Shown here: in pieces, positions 13,907-25,800 of the stretch
How positions within the stretch are numbered: position 1 is the first letter of the stretch
Layout of the letters: each line of letters begins with the position of its first letter
From: Chelonoidis abingdonii
Taxonomy: Eukaryota > Chordata > Testudines > Testudinidae
Assembly (NCBI RefSeq): GCF_003597395.2
Contig: NC_133770.1
Span: 31,331,756 to 31,395,755, forward strand
Length of the DNA: 64,000 nucleotides
Reading direction: 5' to 3'
Position numbers and translations under genes: made by a program
The notes under the pieces: generated by a model
Seen by the model: only the letters and a program-made list of their open reading frames with translations
What the model was told of the DNA's origin: nothing
Database searches by the model: none

Positions 13907-13966
13907 AAATTCACCTCTGTGCAGAGGCCTATGCAACACTTAAACCCTTTGCACAGAGGTGAATTT
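13907..13966. repeat. Perfect 17-bp inverted repeat (hairpin, MITE-like)
   Basis: AAATTCACCTCTGTGCA at 13907-13923 is exactly complementary to 13950-13966, with a 26-base loop. The form and the -GTGAAATTCACC- start fit a small palindromic MITE. No duplication of flanks was recognised. Confidence 0.6.
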
Positions 13967-14743
13967 TGCCAATAGAGCCCTTCTCTAAACAGGTTGTAAA
14001 GCTTTATGGTCATCCTTAATGAACGTTAGAAAGAAAAACGCAGTTTTGGATATCTCAAAGTGATTAATATGAGAATTCGGTGATGGGGCGTTTAAAAGCA
14101 CGGGGGGACATATTATGCAAGTTCTAAGGTTGTTTCCACCTTTTTTATGTTATTGTTATCACCTCAGCTAGTAAGAAGGATTCATAAACATGGTTTTGAA
14201 GGTCTGGTTTGAGGACAGTAATTGTTTGCTTCAGAGTCAAACGTTTCCCTTAGCCTCTGATGTTAAGTTTTAGCTTGACTTCAAATATCTAGAACTCTCA
14301 TAACTGACTGTTGCTTGACTTCATTCAAAATGAGTTACTGACTGTATGTTATAAAATAAAAAAACCCACTAGAGTCATTTCAAATCAGCTGGAACTGTAC
14401 ATGCTTAGGACCCTAATCATTTCAAACCTGAAGAGCTGTTGGAAATTTTAAGAGAAGCAGTTCATTTAAATAACTCAGCACTACACTCCCTCAGACTTCC
14501 AGATTTTCAAGTGCACTTCAGCTTGGAAGTGAATGTGATATTGGACATGACTCTGTGTAGCACACTTTACAATCAGCAGAGTACAATTTTGAGAGCATTT
14601 CAAGTTAAGCTGAGATTGCTCTGTGCAATGATACCCAGACTCCCCCATGAACTTTCAGATTGTAGTAATCTAACATTTGAGGCTCTCCAGTAACTTTAAA
14701 TCACTTGATTGTTTTTGTAAGACAGTGTTGGGATTTTTTTTTA

Positions 14744-14758
14744 AGAGAGAGAGAGAGA
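14744..14758. repeat. (AG)n microsatellite
   Basis: Uninterrupted AG repeats beside a T-rich run. Confidence 0.9.
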
Positions 14759-15877
14759 ATTTTTTTTCCTATTACAAACAAATCTTTGCAGCATTTCATC
14801 CCTAGAAATTCAGATGCAGGGACTATTTTTGATTCATCAAACTAAAATGCAAGTATTGGCATTACCAGCCTTAAAAACCATGGCAGAGACAAGGATTTTG
14901 CACTGAAAGCCAGCACTATTCTTGCCACACAGGGCTACTGTTCTTTTGTTGCAGGACTTCAAAATGACATATATATGACATGGAAATCGAAATAGCAGCT
15001 ACCCTGTCCTGAATAACGCTTCCCACAGCTATCTGAGAAAGAATGCAGAGCATATTGATTTAGCCACTCCGGTGCCTTTGGGTGTATGACATACATCCAG
15101 GAAAAAGGATGCTTGTGGAACACTGGAGACATACATTCTGCATCCTGCATGCTTTGAAAAAAATGAAAAAGCTTGAGACATGCGTGGGACATTAGCACAA
15201 GACGAGTTAATTCAATCTATTAATGTCTGGGTATTAGGATATTATGCTGTAGCTGGGGAGAGAGGTTCAATAGGGATTTGTGCAGGAACCAAATATTTGA
15301 GCAAGTTATTCCTTAATGGTAGCTGTATTGCCACAATATACAAGAAAACTTTTTTTCTTTTATAGTGACATTTTTAAGTTTTAGTGACATATGTTGACTA
15401 GGAACATAATTTTATCAATCTCACTCCTACAGAATTAATTATAAAGACTCATATGACTGTTATAAATCTGTCTACCTTAGGGTTTTATAGTGCAGTCCCT
15501 CACTGTAGTATCTGGGCATTTTCCACATACAATCAGTAGCAACAGCAAAGTTCCTAGTGGACTTCATGAAGTCTCTGTCTTTTGTTCCTTCTAGGGGAGT
15601 AAATTAGTAGGGCTAATATTTTGTGAATAACTATGTTTCTTATATTGAAATGAAATAAATTGTTATAAGAGGCAAAAGCTAGAGTCCAGCTTTTTGGAAG
15701 GCGGGTTAATGATCTCAATTTTAATTAGCACTTCTTACTTTTTTGCGCAAAGACAGAAAATAAGGAAGGAATAAAAGTTATGGGGTTATGATATCGACCT
15801 ACTTAGTAGAAACCATCTTGGTTGCCCTCAATCCTTTGGATGCTGTTTGGATGAGGTAGAGCGTGAGAATGCATCTA

Positions 15878-15900
15878 ACACACACACTATATATATATAC
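15878..15900. repeat. (AC)n(AT)n compound microsatellite
   Basis: ACACACACAC followed directly by TATATATATATA. Confidence 0.9.
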
Positions 15901-15956
15901 CGCATAGATATGCACATAGAGTGGCATTCATTTTCCCAGCAGTCTGGAAAATGTCA

Positions 15957-16220
15957 GTATGGCTATATCTACGCTTAAAATGCTAATGGCACAGCTGTAG
16001 CACTTCAGTATAGACACTTCTTACAGCAATGGGAAGGGTTCTGCCCTCTCTGTAGTAAAACCACTTCCCTGAGAGGGGGTAGCTAAGTTGATGGAAGAAT
16101 TCTTCCATCGACCTAGCACTGTCTACACGAGGACTTAGTTCGGGTTAACTACATTGTGGATTTTTCACACCGCTGAGCAATGTAACTGGATCAATTGAAT
16201 TTTCCAGCATAGACCAGCTC
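15957..16220. mobile_element. Non-autonomous DNA transposon of the TCTACAC type
   Basis: The left end GGCTATATCTACGCT and the right end GCATAGACCAGCTC are decayed forms of the inverted ends of a common reptile element with -GTCTACAC- termini. Inside it has a perfect 20-bp palindrome (GATGGAAGAA and its complement, 16090-16109) and the segments AGTATAGACAC and TGTCTACACGAGG. No clear target duplication. Confidence 0.6.
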
Positions 16221-16289
16221 TGAATTCTAATGATTCAACTGCACTGTGTTTGTCAGAACAGATATTTATCAAGGATTTTTACAAATAAG

Positions 16290-16390
16290 TTTACCAGGGA
16301 CTATCTTTTTGTTCTGTGCACAACACTTAGCACAATGGTGTCCTGGTCCATGAGTGAGGCTCGTAGTCACTGCAATAATAAATAATAATA
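16290..16390 (+). mobile_element. MIR-type SINE, 3' end fragment
   Basis: CACTTAGCACAATGGTGTCC followed by TGGTCCATGAGTGAGGCTC and an (AAT)n tail is the 3' part of a widespread old amniote SINE. The same tail occurs in the longer copy at 27720-27999. Confidence 0.6.
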
Positions 16391-16700
16391 GTTCCTGGAG
16401 CATGATCCATTAAAGTTGATGGGAGTCTGTGGTGCCTCTCCGATATATGAAAGAGAACCTTATAGTATATACCTATTGACTGAAAAGGCAGATGTTTTCA
16501 CATACTATCATAATATAGTTTAGGAGTAAATTGATGCACAGTCACAGATAAGGAGCTACAGGCCACATTGCCATCAATAATAGGATACTTTTCTTTTTTA
16601 TTAACCCCTTATGCTCCTTTGGAAACAAGGCTGTTTTCTGCTATCATAACATTATTATGCTCTAAACAGATTGTCCACATCTCCATATTTGTTATCACAG

Positions 16701-16856
16701 GTAGACCTAGGCCTTCTCCGATTTGTCTCTGGCATTGGGACCCAGGGAGCCATCTCAAAGGAAACTAAGAGAAAATATTATGTGAAATCATACCGAGTAG
16801 ATATCAGCTCCAATGGAGAAGACTGGATTACACTTAAAGAGGGAAATAAACCTTTG
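16701..16856 (+). CDS. NRP1: NRP1 exon 7: middle of domain b1
   Basis: 52 codons, phase 0 at both ends, starting VDLGLLRF and ending GNKPL. The acceptor is ttatcacag and the donor gtaagt. It encodes the centre of the first F5/8-type C (discoidin) domain, the pocket that binds C-terminal arginine of VEGF-A and other C-end-rule ligands. The Ser, Thr and Tyr of the pocket (human S346, T349, Y353) are kept in the segment AISKETKRKYY. The preceding exon, with the rest of the pocket, is not in the window. Confidence 0.96.
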
Positions 16857-19800
16857 GTAAGTCTTTTCCATTTCACCTCACTCTTGTCAAGTAGTAAACT
16901 GTGATAGTAGCTACAATAATGAGAAAGGAAGGATGATCAAGGGCTTAAGGCCCAAGCCTGGATGTGGGAAACTCAAATGCAATTCCCTGCCTCACAACAG
17001 ACTTCCTGTGTGACCCTGGGTAAATCGCTTTAGTCTCTCTGTGTCTCAGCTCCCCATTGTACAATAGGGATAATAGTACTTTCCTCCTTCACAAAAGTGC
17101 TAGGTAAATAAATTCGTTAAAAGATTGTGAGGCTCTTAGGGTATATCTACACTGCACTTAGATATAGCTGGCCCAAGCCAGCTGACTCAGGCTTGTGGGG
17201 CTCGGGCTCAGGGGCTGTTTAATTCTAGTGTAACTGTTCAGGCTCAGGCTGCAGCTCGAGCTCTGGGACCCTTCCACCTTTCGGGGTCCTAGAGCCCAAG
17301 CTCCAGCCTGAGCCTGGACATCTACACCGCAAGTAAACAGCCCATTAGCCTGAGCCCCAGGAGCCTGAGTCAGCTGGCATGGCCAGTCGCAGGTGTCTAA
17401 TTGCAGTGTAGACATACTCTTAGACACTACAGTGATGGGGGTCATATAAGTACCTCAGATAGTTGACTACACCTATCTTTGCAACCTTATAAAGATTATT
17501 AAATCACCTTCCCTACTCCATTTGTCTATGAATTTGCCCTCTCCACCCTCCAACTGAAACAGTTTTTACCACTTGTAAGAAAAATCCTCATTATCTGCCA
17601 TCGTGGGAATGAAGGTAATTTGTTTAAGGGCCAAATTCTTCTCACCTTACTCACATGAGTGGTCTGCTCACCCCTACTCACATGCTCACCCAGAAGCCAG
17701 TATTCCCAATAATTTCTAATGTGACCTAATGGAAACTGAATTACTCCATGCTGCCTTCTTTCAAGATAGCTGTTTTGAGCAGACACAGCTTTTTAAGTCC
17801 TGCCATCCTTATGTAATATAAATATATAAACATATCTATGTGATCCTGACATGTCTGTATCTTACAGTCCTATCTCATACCTTCAACAAAAGCGTCCACT
17901 CAAAATGATCATAATCTCTATCACTTATGTAGCTGATTCAATCTTCTAAGCACTTTAATGAACAATAATAAATTAATCCTCAAAGCAGCCACTTGACATA
18001 GTACTTTTATCCCTGTTTTATAAATGAGGGGAAGCTGACAAGGTCAAATGCCGCAATGATGAGCACTGTATAAGAACCTAAATAGAGATATTAAATGACT
18101 CATCCAAAATCATGGAGGAAATCAATGTTGGAAGTGGTATTAGAACTCAAGGGTTCCTGGTTGTTAGTCGTGTGCTCAGAACAAATGCCTCTTTCACAAC
18201 TAGTCTCAAAATTCAGTCTCCTTGGAAAACTTACAATTTACTTGACTGTTGTACATGCTCTGCTTTGTTTATCAAAAGATTTGACTGCTCTGATTTATTG
18301 GTTAGAAGAGTTTAAATTTTTTTTTCTCTAGTCAAAGCAAATCGGATGTAAAACAGCAATGTTCTATTGTAGGTAAGAGTACTAAAAGAAAATAAAAAAA
18401 ATTACATGAACTAAATTTATACCAGGCTGACATTCAATTTTTCTATCCCTGATCAAAAACCAAAGGTAGGGGAACTGGGGCTATTGATGCAGCAAAAAGC
18501 TCATGAAACTAAACAGCTCTTTGAGGAGGCTTGTATTTTGAAAGGTTTATAGCTATAGCATAACCTGGAGTTCCATGCCTTTTAGTCAGAATCATTGGGC
18601 CCATCCAGACTCACCCACTAAGAAAAACCAGACCAATTCTTCTTGGAAAGATTTTGCCGCAAGAAATGGATCAGAAGCTGGACATCAGTCTAGAGGCTCT
18701 CCCTAGATGATAAATCCAATACATTAAATTCTTTAATGAATAACATAGGGTGATGAGCTGATGGCTGCATGCAGCAACTGAAAATGACAAACAGGAAAAC
18801 TGGAATTATGTGTAAGAAACTGTCAACGCTCCCATAAAAGGAGAAGTTCTTAAGCCTACATACATTTTTAAAAAACAGGAAATTTTGTCTTCACTCTATT
18901 TAAAGAAGAAGCAGGAAACAGAGTCACCTTCTTTGGACTATGACTTTTAGACGTTTTGGCACTATTACAGAGGAGCATGCTTATCAACAAGAAAGCAGAG
19001 ACCAATACAATATTTATTTGTGGGACTTATTGTTTGACCATTGGCCTAAAGGGTCAAAGACAGGATCCTAGAAGATTGAAAACAATCAGCTATAAGGATT
19101 AAACCTCACTATACAAGACAAAAGAAGAACTTTGGTATTTGTTAAGAAGGATTTTACATCACAGAAGGTCAAAATAAGCAATATTATTCGCTGCAAAACT
19201 CAAGAGTTCAAGTACAAGCAAAGGAATGCACATTTTATTCTGATTCAGTAAAGGAACTTTTACACAACCTAAAATGCAGATAATTCCTCACTGAATTCAG
19301 TCCAGAGCTTTGATTTTGAGTCACATGTAAGCAAAGACCCTGGCTCATACTACAGCCTCTTTGCCCCTGCTCAGTGAAGCTTAGAAGCTATAAAGCTGCC
19401 CTAACCAGGCAGCTGAGGTTTCTTCCAGCATAGCACAATCCTTGGATGGCACAGACCCAGTGTAGCTGGCCCTCCATACATTGTGCCCTCCATACAGACT
19501 CCTGGCATGAGGAATATGCCAGGAGAAAAGAGGCATTGCCAGACCATTGCTACACTCTGGTGATCCTCAGCTCACCTAATGGTCCCTGAAACTGTTGTAT
19601 CTTGCTTGATGGAGGGGGTCAAACAGGTCCTCACAGGAGTATCTAGGCAGCATATAGCTATCTTTACACACATCTAATGTGATGCACTGAGCACAGCTCA
19701 TCTGAGCATGAGGTTCAGGACCTATCCAATTTATCCCAGTCTAACTATAATGGATTAACAATTGCATTCAATATTGTCATGTATATGGTGTCTTCTTTAA

Positions 19801-22800
19801 TTTTCTTCCCAAAGCCCCAGTACAGCAGAGAAACTGTTAAGCACTGGTATGTTATATAGAGGCATCTTCCAGGCTTAGTTGCTTGCAGAAATTATGCTAT
19901 GAGTATAATGACATATTCCTCCGTGCAAAAAACTTTCAACTTTGGATTGTTGGTATGTGTAAAACACAGAATTATAAACTACAATTAAAAGAAAATACAT
20001 TAATTTTAAAAAATGGTGTGTTTCCTTTCTCCCTTAAGGTATTTCAAGGGAATGTCAACCCCACTGATGTTATGTATAGGACGTTTCCCAAGCCAGCGTT
20101 AGCACGATTTGTTCGGATCAGACCTGCAAGCTGGGAAAATGGGATATCACTGAGATTTGAAGTTTATGGATGTAAGATAACAGGTAGGTATCAGGAAGAT
20201 TTTGGAAACCTGACATTTGTTGTACTTACATTTGACACTTCCTTCTTTTTCTGTATAATGATTCTGTTTCCTAAAAAATGACTATTCTTGTAGAGTTGCC
20301 TGGCCAAAAAGGGACCCTGGCGACGGCCATTAAAAGTCCAGTCAGTGGCGTAGTGAGGCTAATGTGGGTTATCTGCCTCCCCGGCTCCGCACGGCTCCTG
20401 GAAGCAGTGGCATATCACCCCTCTGCCTTCTAGGCATTGGGACAGCCAAGGGGCTCCGCACTCTGCGTATGCTCCAAGCGCCAGCTCCACAGCTCCACAG
20501 CCAATGGGAGCTGTGGGGGCAGCACCTTTGGACGGGGCAGTGCGCAGAGCTGCCTGACCATGCTGCCGCATAGGAGCCAGAGGGGGAACATGCCACTGCT
20601 TCCAGGAGCTGCTTGAGGCAAGCGCCACCAGGATCCTGCACTCCTGACCTCCTCCTGCTCCCCAAACCCCTACCCCAGCCCTGATCCCCCTCCCACCTTC
20701 TGAACCTCTCAGCCCCAGCCCAGAGTGCCCTCCTGCATCCCAAATCCCTCAGCCCCAGCCCCACACCAGAGCCCACACCCCAGCCGAAGTTCTCAACTTC
20801 CCGTTGCTGCAACCCCCGCCCCACTCCTGATCCCCCTCCTGCCCTCAGAACACCTCCTACACCCTAAACTCCTCATCATCAGCCCATCCCAGAGTCTGCA
20901 CCTTCTGCCCCAGCCAAGAGCCCCCTCCCACACTCTGACCCCTCAGCCCCAGCCTGGAGCCATCTCCTGCACCCCAAATCCCGCATCTCTGACCCCACAC
21001 CAGAGCCCACACCCCCAGCCAGAGCCCTGAGCCGCACATCACCTCAACCCCCTACCCCATCTCAGAGCCCCCTCCTACACTCCAAACCCCTCAGCCCGAA
21101 CCCAGCACTCCTTCCTACACCCCAAATTCCTCATCCCTGGCCCCACAACAGAGCCCACATCCCCAACCAGAGCCTTCACCACCACCCTGCTCCCCAATCC
21201 CCTGCCCCAGCCCAGAGCCCCCTCCTACACCCTAAACCCCTTATTTCTGGCCCCATCCCAGAACCCACATCCACCACCCAGAGCCTATACCCCCTTTGAC
21301 ACCCCAACCTTCTGCCTCAGCCCAGAGCCTCCTCCCATACTCTTAAGCCCCTCGGCTCCACCCCCTAGCCCGGAGCACCCTCCTGCACCCCAAACTCCTC
21401 ATCTCTGGCCTCACCCCAGAGCCCGCACCCCCAGCCAGAGCCCTCATCCCCTCTTGCATCCCAACCCTCGCCTCAACTGGAGTTCCCTCCCGCACCATGA
21501 AGACTTCACTTCTGGCCCCAGCTGGAGCCCTCACCCACTCCTGCACCCCAATGCCCTGAGGCATCCCGGTGAAAATGAGTGAGTGAGCGTGGGGAGAGCA
21601 AGCAATAGAGGGGGAGGGATGGAGTGAGTGAGGGTGGGGCCTCAGAGAAGGGGCAGAGTAGGGGCGGGGTACAATTTTCTTTTACTTATTTTACTATGTC
21701 ATGTGTTACTCTTTTTACAGTCCCTCGGCTGGCCCTCCTTTCCGCACCCCATAGTCTCCAAGATATTCCCAGTTAGGCCAAGGGCTTTATTATTAGATTT
21801 ATTAAGGAGTTCATTTTGTATTTCAAAGCCAGGAAAATGTAACATGGGATGAACAAAAAACCTTTGTCCCGTCACTTAATATGAAGCTAGCTATGAATAC
21901 CACCCAATGTTAATATGAGTATCTAAACAGGGTGTATTTGCACTTGAAACTCAAATCAGCATTTATATGAGGTGCATAAATGCCTAAGTGCTTATTTGGG
22001 TACTAGGATTTGTATGTTCTCTTTATAGTATATAGTGGGTACCCAAGTTGAAAATCAGATAAGATGTGAACGCACAGATCTACAAACCATTCCAACAGCT
22101 AGATGTATAAGGCCAGATTCCCATTTGTGAAAGAACATTACTCTGGTTGGAGTGCTGTTGCCCCCATGTGGCACAGAAATCTCCCCCAATAATCTGTGTA
22201 AACACTTTTGTAACGGCAGCATATGGCCCTCATTACTAGCAAAATGCTGTCTTTAAAAAAAACAAAACCAAAATAATTATTGTTGAATACAATGAGTGCA
22301 ATCAGGAACTTTAAAAAGTTACTATTTTTTTATATTCTTCTAATTCCCATTTTCTTCAACAAATGTGTTAAATGTTTTAATTTAAAACAAAAGTAAACTT
22401 GTGGGCTAAGACTTTTCATGACACATTTCACCTTGTAGGAAATTCTAATGGTTTCAATATAAACCATTAAAAATACAAGTTTTACTATAAATGTCAATTG
22501 CCCTTTATCGTTTAGAGTGTTGTTGTATCTATATTGGTTCCAGGATACAAGAGAGACTAGATGGGAGAGGTAATATATTTTACTAGACCAACTTCTGTTG
22601 GTGAAAGAGACAAGCTTTCAGGCTACACCAAGCTCTTCTTCAAACCAGAACTTCTGTTGGTGAAAGAGACAAACTTTCGAGCTACACAGACCTCTTCTTC
22701 AGACATGAAAATAACTACTATCTAGACCAGTAACAAAATAGTATAGAATTTATACAATTACTAATTTCTGCAAACTGCTTTACTGATTAATAACCAGCAA

Positions 22801-25800
22801 TGGCAAACTTCAGAATGTTTGGAATTTCTATTTGAATAAGCATCCACAAGTTCAGATGTGACCTCTCCCGTCCTTGGTTTAGCAATCAGGCTGGAAAACT
22901 CATAAGAATAGAGTTGACAATAAGTTTTCTTATACTTCCTGGTTCCCATTAGGCCAGAAATACTTGTGGTATTTCGGTACTTCCACTACCTTCCAAAATG
23001 AGGAAGTACAAAATTAAGCAAACAAAAAATAAATTAAATTAAAGACTCAAGCAAAATGAGATTTGAGTTTGGAGGAAAGAGTCCAGTTATTTCTTATATT
23101 CTTTGAACTGGCTGTGGCATGTCTTTTTCTGCTTTGGTGCTATGGCTGTATCAGATTTGCAGAGATTAACTGTTAAACATGGTCTGTTTCTTCCATAGAT
23201 TATCCTTGCTCTGGGATGTTGGGTATGGTGTCTGGACTCATTACCGACTCTCAGATTACAGCATCTAGTCAAGTTGATCGAAACTGGATCCCAGAAAATG
23301 CTCGTCTTATAACAAGCCGTTCAGGCTGGGCACTGCCACCAACTACTCACTCGTATTCGAAGGAATGGCTTCAAGTAGACCTCGGTGAAGAGAAAATAGT
23401 GCGAGGCATAATTGTTCAGGGAGGCAAGCACCGAGAAAACAAAGTGTTCATGAAAAAATTCAAGATTGGCTACAGCAATAATGGATCCGATTGGAAAATG
23501 ATCATGGATGCCAGTAAGAAGAAGACAAAGGTGAGGAAGAAATCACTATATCATGAATTCCCTTTTACAAAGCACTTGCATAGCTCCGATCTTTGAAAAA
23601 GGGTTGTCTAGGCTAGGTCTAGGCTAAATAGGAAGACTTCTTCAGCAGCAAATCTAAAGGGATGTTACTAAAACAGTACCGTGACTGTGGTCAGGCTCCA
23701 GCAGGCCAATCCCAAGTTGCTCCTCACTGCTATGGAGCTTTTGCTTATTTATCATCCCCCGGAAATGAGTGTGATCCCTGTTTCTGTTCAGTCATGTGCA
23801 GCAGGCATGCTGTGGGTCTGAGGTAGGCCTCGGAATCCTTTGCAATGCTGTGGTGATAAATGCTGAAAAGAAATGCTGGAGGGTCTATTCTTAGCCGGGC
23901 TACTGGCTTTGTGTGAATTCAGGCATATCACTAAATCTGTCTGTGCTTCATTTTCCCTAGCTGTAAAATGGGGACAATGCTATTTATCTCAAAGGGCTGA
24001 TCTGGGGATTTCTGAATTATATGTAAAGTGAATTGGTATAGAGGTGCTCTGTAAGGCCTGATGCAATGCCCATTGAAATCAATGAAAACTCCCAAATTAT
24101 TTTGATAAAATATGGATCCCGTCTTCAACGCACAGTGCTATTATATTATTACTAGTTTAGGATTTGGGAGCCTGTCTGGGAACTAAAGGCAACTGTCACA
24201 CATGGCTGAGCAGAAATAGCAAAAACTTTACAGAGGAGGAAATGACATAGACAGATGACCAAGTGGGTTGTTGTGTGACTGAGTTGGTAAGAGAAAGAAA
24301 AGAGATCAACAATCAACAGCAGGCCCCAAATACTGTATTTGCCTTGGTCCAGTCCTAGATGCACGCTCTGGAATGTTTTAAAAATATTTAACCAAAACCC
24401 CAGCCATTTAGTTTCATGTGCCATTTTGGTATCTTTGCCCAGAGTGTACATTTAGATATTTTTGCCTAAAAGGACACTGTCACCTCCATAATTTGCCTGT
24501 GCCTCCTACTCTATTGCTTAAGAGAGATCACCATTCACTGTGCAGGGCATACTGCTTTGCTACTGGCACGGTAATGACAAGGAACCATGAATTGTACCTA
24601 CAATAAGGGAATAAAGAATCATAGAATCATAGAATGTCAGGGTTGGAAAGGACCTCAGGAGGTCATCTAGTCCAACCCCCTGCTCAAAGCAGGACCAGTC
24701 CCCAAGAGAGGAAGAGCAATGACAAATGCAGCATAAAACTCCACACACCTGATTAGCCGCTCTTTATCCAAGTTCTGTTAGTCTGGAGTTCAGGTATAAA
24801 GACTGTTCTCTCCTCTGGCCCTATCAATCCATTAGCTAAACCTGTGTGTCCTAAAAAGAAAGAGATAATGTGTTTTCCAGTCCTGTGGCTAAGTGAACCC
24901 ATGACTAGCTTTTCTTGGCACATTTTGTAAATCTTAGGCTTCATTCTTTTCTGTTGTAACTCCACAGAAAAGTCCTTCTCAGTCCTGAGTTCTTCTTAGT
25001 TGATTATTTTTTTCCCTCATTTGTTTTGGGGATAAACACAAAATGGGGTCTTCCTTTGAAATTGACTACTCTTTCTCATTACTATGAGTTGTGATTTTAC
25101 CATAAAGTGTGAAGAGGGTGTAAATCAATACTGAGATCTAACCATTTCTCTGTTAAAAAGGATGTTGTTTTGACAAGTACTTTCACGCTATGGCTCAATG
25201 AGAAAAAAAAATGTTACCATATGCTTTTAAATGGTACACCGTATGCTACATGGCCTTCTGTTTTCTAATCCAAGTACTTGCCATAGTTGTCAAAAGCTAA
25301 CAATGTTGACAAAAAAAGAATGCTAGCTAACCTATTTAAGTCCGTCCAGAGCTTTCATTGCTATCAGAAATTAACTTCCAAGATTAATAGCTTTTTTTAA
25401 AATGTTGTGTTTTATAACATTAAAATCCTGCCCAAAAATTCAAAACATTTTCTGCCTTAGAAAAAGTTTTATTAAAAGAGAATCTGATAAATCCTAGGAT
25501 TTGGGAAACTGATGGATTTAAAATGTTAATACATGAATGTATTATTTTTAAATGTTAATAAAGCTGGACTGTACGGAATGCTAGTTATATTGAGTCCCAG
25601 CATGAAAGTGGATTGGAAACATCCCTGTTTTATGAAATGAAACGCATCGCTTTCCCTTGGGTAAAATCTTGACTTTGAAAAACAAACAATTGCATGCTAT
25701 ACAAGTAAAGAAAGAACTCTGAAAAACTAAGTGGATATAAAACACTGTCCTGTGTCTACCACCTCTTTTACTCTATCTCCCCATCCGTGCCTTCATCTCA

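Larger units (their letters stand above)
1..16700 (+). other. NRP1: NRP1 intron 6 (3' part only)
   Basis: No exon, RNA gene or conserved frame was found here. The preceding NRP1 exon, encoding the start of domain b1, was looked for and is absent, so this intron is longer than 16.7 kb. Contents: two hAT copies (2029-3628), an LTR-type element (4920-6107), a SINE (6772-6945), an hAT MITE (9045-9179), a hairpin (13907-13966), a larger DNA transposon copy (15957-16220), a MIR tail, and both assembly gaps. The stretches 1-2020, 3640-4900, 7000-9030 and 9190-13070 otherwise hold only small palindromic MITE remnants or unassigned sequence. Confidence 0.85.
16857..20038 (+). other. NRP1: NRP1 intron 7 (3182 bp)
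   Basis: Contains MIR copies (16960-17130, 17990-18200) and a Harbinger-like MITE (17139-17419). From 18200 to 20038 nothing was recognised beyond unique-looking sequence. Confidence 0.85.
20184..23198 (+). other. NRP1: NRP1 intron 8 (3015 bp)
   Basis: Almost half is a GC-rich repeat (20293-21690). A Penelope-type tail lies at 22516-22706. The rest (21700-22500, 22720-23198) is unassigned AT-rich sequence. Confidence 0.85.

Noticed and set aside
1..16700. Search for the exon carrying the first part of domain b1
   Set aside because: No segment encoding the expected b1 residues with a phase 0 donor was found; the exon must lie upstream of the window.
20364..21564. Several long frames, up to 151 codons, both strands
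   Set aside because: Low-complexity GC-rich repeat with few stop codons; proteins are Pro/Ser- or Gly/Arg-rich by composition.
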